From NCBI GenBank assembly GCA_014084085.1, contig NPFB01000128.1, positions 20,464-30,651 on the forward strand: 10,188 nucleotides of DNA. The letters run 5' to 3'. Below the pieces are notes generated by a model. It ran no database searches. It was not told where the DNA came from and worked only from the letters and a program-made list of their open reading frames with translations. A program made the position numbers and the translations under genes. This document shows, piece after piece, positions 6,824 through 10,188 of this stretch (its first letter is position 1; every line of letters begins with the position of its first letter). This DNA is from Hondaea fermentalgiana (taxonomy: Eukaryota; Sar; Bigyra; Thraustochytrida; Thraustochytriidae).

Positions 6824-6950
6824 GTGTAGAAGGCCTACTATACCTAGCCTAGACAAACGTTGAAAGATGGAGAAAAGAAAGCCGTGCAGATAGGCGAAGT
6901 GCACTTTCGGCAAAAGGTGACGAAGGAAAGAAGAAGGTGGTGAAAGAGCG

Positions 6951-8807
6951 TCATCGCGGGGCGTGGCTGACGCGCGGGCCAAACTCGTCAAAGATGTCCT
7001 TGAGCTGCGCGACCATATGCTGGCGCGGCGAGGGCGAGGCGGAGCCTGCGCGAAAGGCGTGCACAAAGGCGAGAAGCTGCACGTCGCGCGCGAGAATGTC
7101 AACGCCTTGCGTGAATCGTGGCCGGAGCGTCTTTTTCAGGTCTTTCCAGTGCAATGGAAAAGTCCCGTTACTCAGCGCCCGACGCGCGATTACGCGGCCG
7201 AGACGCCCGCTCGCAGATCCGAAAATGTGTTGCGGAAATGAAGAGGACCCGCTCGCCTGGTGATGTGCTGCACGTGACATGGGCTCGTGCGGCGTCTCGG
7301 CGCACACGATTAGAGGGTCACATATCGTTGACGAACTACTGTGCGGTAGTGGCAGGTACCGCAATGGGATGTCCACGTACTTGCTCAAGAGACTCACAAA
7401 GTGAGCGAGATACCCGAGCGCGGTAGACACCTGCTCCTCCTCATAAGAACCGAGGAGCGCCGGGTCCATGGGTGTAGCTGGGACCTGCATCCCCCGAATC
7501 GTATACACCCAGACGCCTGCATCCGTATTTCGTTCTTGCAAGGGGTATATTCGCAGCAGAGCACGAAGAATGCTAATACGATGAACACGCGTGAGAATTC
7601 GCTCCTTGGCCAAGGCACGCCGTGCGACTTGTTCCGCTTCTGCGGCTTTTGCCACAGGATCAGTCTCTTCATTGGCTTTGATCACGCTGTCTTGTGCTTT
7701 ACCCAAAGCTTCGAGCGTTCCCTGCAGCGCGTCCCGTCGCGCTGCAAGCAAATCTCGTTTCTCTTTGCACGCTCGCGCAAGGGCCGCCTTTTGATCGACA
7801 AGCCTCTGCAATCGGCGTCTATGCGTGGTGTCCGCTACATTGCCGCGGAGCGTCCCAGCCTTGCGAGCGACCACCTCTACCAATGCACTCTCTACCTCAC
7901 GCATTTCACGTTGCTTGTTCAGCAAGTCGCGAACGGTTCCTAAAAGCTTATCATACACGTGGGCACCGCCAAGTGCCTGTGCTACCTCGTCCTTGTCCGG
8001 GATCTTGCTATTCGAGGTGGTGATGTTTGCCACATCTTGAGCGCCGGCGTGTAATCGATAGGCTAGTAGGCTCGAGCCTGCGCGGGCTGCGCCTTTACGC
8101 ACCCCAAGTGCCCAGAAAGGTGACGTCGAGGAGGATGAAAAGTCTTGAAACGCAGGATCTTTCCCATTTTCAACAGGCTCTGATGCCTGCGAAGACGCGG
8201 ACGTATCGTTGCTTTGTACAGTTGGTTCATGAGAAGCCTTGCCATTTTCAACAGGATCTGGCACACTTATTTCCTCGGTGAGTCTTCCAGGCCAAACGCC
8301 AAGGATGACCTCGTTGGGCGACTTGATATCGAGTCGGTGCAGCTCCGTTGTGCTTCGCCCCGTGGATTGGAGCTTGCTCATGACGATTTCGCGCTCGAAA
8401 ATTGTAGCGCATCGCGCGTCTTCGGGGGCGTCTTCGTGGTGGTAAGGGAAGGCGTCCATGCCCTCATCCGAGGCGCTGCCACGGGGATTCGTCAATCCCC
8501 GTACGTGAAGCGTCAGCGGGGCTCTCCAGGAGGCGTTCGGATCTGCGCCTTGGCCAGGGCCGATCTCGGGCCATACTGTTTTAGCTACGCGTGAACGCAG
8601 CGTCCACGTCGGGTTGAGCGACCTGCGCACCAGGCCGGTCCGGTACACGAGCTGCTCGCCGCGCCAGAGTTCGCAAAAGACGTCCGGGAGCGCCGCTGCC
8701 TGGCAAAACCCCTCTGGCACCTGAAGGTTCCGCACCGAGATGGCGCCGCAAACCTCGAGCAGCAGATGTCTCTGCAGCGGCAGGGCCCCGAGCTCCTCTG
8801 CCTCCAT
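6951..8807 (-). CDS. UVRAG: UVRAG/Vps38-like subunit of class III PI3-kinase complex II
   Basis: This 618-residue protein has the UVRAG family order. An N-terminal C2-like domain (about 14-176) includes Leu-Pro-Asp-Val-Phe-Cys, a Tyr-Arg-Thr segment, Ser-Leu-Asn-Pro-Thr-Trp and the closing LHRLDIKSPNEVILGV strand. A variable Ser-rich linker (about 180-270) follows, then a coiled coil (about 285-410). The C-terminal BARA2-like domain (about 406-605) carries the family hallmarks: arginine-rich RISILRALLRIYPL, VWVYTIRGMQVP, the ALGYLAHFVSLLSKYVDIPLRY stretch, a Ser-rich S-x-I-x-D turn, and a late FPLHW followed by GVDILARDVQLLAF. Known: UVRAG/Vps38 joins Vps34, Vps15 and Beclin1/Atg6 to make PI3P on endosomes. 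The ATG at 8807 is preferred over the one at 9089 because the extra 94 residues are Arg/Ser-rich low complexity and the C2 domain starts right after. No intron is needed. An Atg14 identity is less likely because a C2 domain replaces Atg14's Cys-rich N-terminus. Confidence 0.88.
   Translation of the reverse strand: MEAEELGALPLQRHLLLEVCGAISVRNLQVPEGFCQAAALPDVFCELWRGEQLVYRTGLVRRSLNPTWTLRSRVAKTVWPEIGPGQGADPNASWRAPLTLHVRGLTNPRGSASDEGMDAFPYHHEDAPEDARCATIFEREIVMSKLQSTGRSTTELHRLDIKSPNEVILGVWPGRLTEEISVPDPVENGKASHEPTVQSNDTSASSQASEPVENGKDPAFQDFSSSSTSPFWALGVRKGAARAGSSLLAYRLHAGAQDVANITTSNSKIPDKDEVAQALGGAHVYDKLLGTVRDLLNKQREMREVESALVEVVARKAGTLRGNVADTTHRRRLQRLVDQKAALARACKEKRDLLAARRDALQGTLEALGKAQDSVIKANEETDPVAKAAEAEQVARRALAKERILTRVHRISILRALLRIYPLQERNTDAGVWVYTIRGMQVPATPMDPALLGSYEEEQVSTALGYLAHFVSLLSKYVDIPLRYLPLPHSSSSTICDPLIVCAETPHEPMSRAAHHQASGSSSFPQHIFGSASGRLGRVIARRALSNGTFPLHWKDLKKTLRPRFTQGVDILARDVQLLAFVHAFRAGSASPSPRQHMVAQLKDIFDEFGPRVSHAPR
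8160..8260 (-). repeat. Short direct repeat in the UVRAG linker (Pro-Val-Glu-Asn-Gly-Lys twice)
   Basis: A 13-base string (cattttcaacagg on the + strand) occurs twice about 75 bp apart, encoding the same Pro-Val-Glu-Asn-Gly-Lys hexapeptide at about residues 185-190 and 211-216. It falls in the disordered linker between the C2 domain and coiled coil, so it probably marks a small local duplication. Confidence 0.6.
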
Positions 8808-9240
8808 CGCGCGTCCTCTCCGCCCGCTCGCTCGCTCGCTCGATCGCGCGCGCCAGAGCCTGGCCGAGCCTCTTTGCTTTTCCCTGCTTGCTTGCTCCCT
8901 CCTGCTGCTGGGCCTCGCTCGTCGCGGTGGCCGGTAAAGTAGAGCAGAGTATCTTCGACTTGCCATGGTTGTAGAAAGCCTGGGAGGGGCGCATGGTTGA
9001 TGACGAACTTGAAGCAAACAAGGATGACCTTGCCGACACCATGGCGAAGGCCCAGCGCACGGCACGACTTGTGCTGCTTGCTGCGACATACTTGTGTGGA
9101 GGGAAACGCAGCTCCTCGCCTGGAAAAAATGTAATCAAGATCCTGCAAAGAAGGAGGGGGGAAGAAGGTGGAAAAGGCAAATGGATTTATGGATTTGGGG
9201 AATCGTAGGGACGAGGAGCCACACATCGAGCACCTGTTTC
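8808..9240 (-). other. 5' leader and upstream region of the UVRAG-like gene
   Basis: This is GC-rich sequence directly upstream of the 8807 start, including a (GAGC)n repeat. The frame stays open to 9089, but its translation is Arg/Ser-rich and unlike the UVRAG family. It is best read as leader and promoter-proximal DNA. No core promoter motif is clear. Confidence 0.5.
8826..8842 (-). repeat. (GAGC)n leader repeat upstream of the UVRAG-like gene
   Basis: Four tandem tetranucleotide units lie about 18 bases before the likely ATG at 8807. The same motif precedes the start of the neighbouring large - strand gene. On this strand the sequence reads as GCGAGCGAGC. Confidence 0.75.
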
Positions 9241-9693
9241 ATATCTCGCGAAGCCATTCCTCTCGCACAAAGATGATTTTTGTATCTTGATTGTCTCTCA
9301 CAAGGACTAGCTAGGCCCATCCCGCGCTCTTCACCCTTTTGTCTGTTCCCCTTCATTCACATTCTTCTCGCTCGGCGTTGGCACTCGTCGCTTTTGAGGT
9401 CGCCGACCATCAGCAGCAGACGCCGTTGTTTCCGTTCTTCACGAACGTCGCTGATCGGCCCCCTCCCCTCGGCCTCGGCCCTTTCGTCGTAGAAGCGTTT
9501 CTCCCTTTTATGCAATCGATCCGTGCTCGTTGTGCTGCTCTCTTCTTCTCTTCGTGCAGAGGAGTCAGCCGCCCTTTCCCTGGGGCGTCCGTCCTCTTTG
9601 ACCGCCGGCCTCCCTCGATCGAAGCCAAGAACCTCGAGCTCCGCCATCGCCCTTCGCCGGGCCACAGACTCCTCGCCGTCCCCATTGCGGTCT

Positions 9694-9743
9694 CCAAGCC
9701 AAGCCAAGCCAAGCCAAGCCAAGCCAAGCCAAGCCAAGCCAAG
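9694..9743. repeat. Perfect (CCAAG)10 pentanucleotide array
   Basis: Ten exact copies of CCAAG run without interruption over 50 bp. Because the unit is 5 bp, translation in any frame cycles through the same five residues (Ser-Gln-Ala-Lys-Pro on one frame), which explains the artificial repetitive frames on both strands. The perfection suggests a young, actively slipping microsatellite. Confidence 0.95.
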
Positions 9744-9877
9744 TCGCCGCCAAGCCTGATCGTCCTCGTGGCGTAGAAAAGTCCCCTCTCTCGCTCGCAA
9801 TAAGCAAGCAAGCAGCCAGCCCTTACGATACTTGTGACCAGCCAAGACCGTCGTCGATCCATCCATGCTCTCGAGCC

Positions 9878-9888
9878 CGTATATACCG
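9878..9888 (+). promoter_or_regulatory. TATA-like element (candidate)
   Basis: The string GTATATAC is centred near 9882 in an otherwise GC-rich region, and further TATA-like strings (GTATAGTG near 10039 and GTATAC near 10066) lie downstream. It is palindromic, so it does not give direction. If a gene starts beyond the window on the + strand, any of these could be core promoter sequence. This rests on composition only. Confidence 0.2.
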
Positions 9889-10188
9889 GGGCTGGATCGC
9901 TTTTCCGCACGCGCTCGTCCGCGTCCTCGCGAGCTGCAGGTGCTGGCCGTCGTCCTCGACGCCGAGCCCGCGTACGCACAAGGTCTCGACGGAGAACCTG
10001 GAAAGCAATTCCCCAACGTCACACGAAGCTAGCACGAGTATAGTGTATGCGTAGTTCGTAGACCGGGTATACATTAGCAGCGAGGGGCGCACCGACCGAC
10101 CCGCGCCGAGGCCGCAGACGCGAACGGACGCACGCCGCGCCTCGAGCCGCAAGACCAGCAAATCGAGCGGCCCGGGCCTCGACGAGCG

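Larger units (their letters stand above)
6400..6950. other. Leader/promoter of the large - strand gene and 3' flank of the UVRAG-like gene
   Basis: These 551 bp lie between two tandem - strand genes. They hold, from left to right, part of the 9-bp repeat, a GAGC leader repeat, a very GC-rich stretch, a (CTT)8 microsatellite, a strongly purine-rich + strand tract with GGA and GAT repeats, and a more AT-containing end near 6830-6860 with a TATA-like string (GGTATAGT on the - strand). I see no separate gene; the Arg/Ser/Pro-rich frames here are composition artefacts. The promoter of the large gene is expected here, but no core element can be called firmly. Confidence 0.55.
9241..10188. other. 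Non-coding stretch, probable promoter region of a gene beyond the window
   Basis: I see no supportable gene. Open frames exist on both strands (for example 9357-10022 on the - strand and 9339-9776 on the + strand), but they are rich in Arg, Ser and Pro, run through the pentamer repeat and show no domain. The stretch holds the (CCAAG)10 array, a pyrimidine-rich part near 9340-9560, TATA-like strings at 9880-9885, and a GC-rich end that repeats a 15-base string found upstream of the + strand gene. It is probably upstream sequence of a + strand gene starting after 10188. Confidence 0.45.

Noticed and set aside
5771..7102. 443-residue - strand open frame overlapping the start of the large gene
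   Set aside because: Its translation is extreme Arg/Gly and Ser/Pro low complexity produced by GC-rich repeats read in another frame. It has no domain.
8808..9089. N-terminal extension of the UVRAG-like protein to the ATG at 9089
   Set aside because: The added 94 residues are Arg/Ser-rich and unlike the family, while the C2 domain begins just after the ATG at 8807.
9357..10022. 221-residue - strand open frame and overlapping + strand frames at the right end
   Set aside because: They run through the (CCAAG)10 array and give repeat-driven Leu-Ala-Trp or Ser-Gln-Ala-Lys-Pro tracts. No recognisable domain or good start context was seen.

Overview
The window looks like nuclear DNA from a GC-rich, intron-poor protist. 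The best guess is a labyrinthulomycete (thraustochytrid) or a related stramenopile. This rests on long uninterrupted eukaryotic-type reading frames, low-complexity Ser/Thr/Pro, Gly and acidic tracts, many microsatellites, no bacterial operon or Shine-Dalgarno structure, and a recognisable UVRAG/Vps38 protein. The lineage is inferred from style and cannot be proven from the sequence alone.

Layout: positions 1-333 are the 5' flank of a + strand gene, with a 5-bp repeat tract. Positions 334-2133 (+) encode a mostly disordered protein with one degenerate C2H2-like zinc finger, a cluster of Thr-Pro sites and the first two thirds of an F-box at its extreme C-terminus. Positions 2134-2967 are a gene-free gap between convergent genes. 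It holds two clean hairpins and a strong G-quadruplex motif. Positions 2968-6399 (-) encode a 1143-residue protein of unknown function: acidic N-terminus, CxxC-x9-CxxC zinc ribbon, coiled coils, then a long beta-rich half that vaguely resembles tubular lipid-binding (TULIP/SMP/HAM1-like) domains. Positions 6400-6950 hold its repeat-rich leader and a purine/pyrimidine asymmetric tract. Positions 6951-8807 (-) encode a UVRAG/Vps38-type subunit of class III PI3-kinase complex II (C2, coiled coil, BARA2-like). Positions 8808-10188 hold its leader and a long non-coding stretch with a (CCAAG)10 repeat and possible core-promoter sequence for a gene beyond the window.

Functional links: the UVRAG-like protein points to endosome and autophagy PI3P signalling, and its neighbour may be a lipid-binding or membrane protein, but nothing in the sequence shows they act together. 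Each gene looks like its own transcription unit. No CRISPR, mobile element, rRNA or tRNA was recognised. I found no clear novel system. The most unusual items are the uncharacterised 1143-residue protein, the zinc-finger/partial F-box protein, and the structured convergent 3' region.
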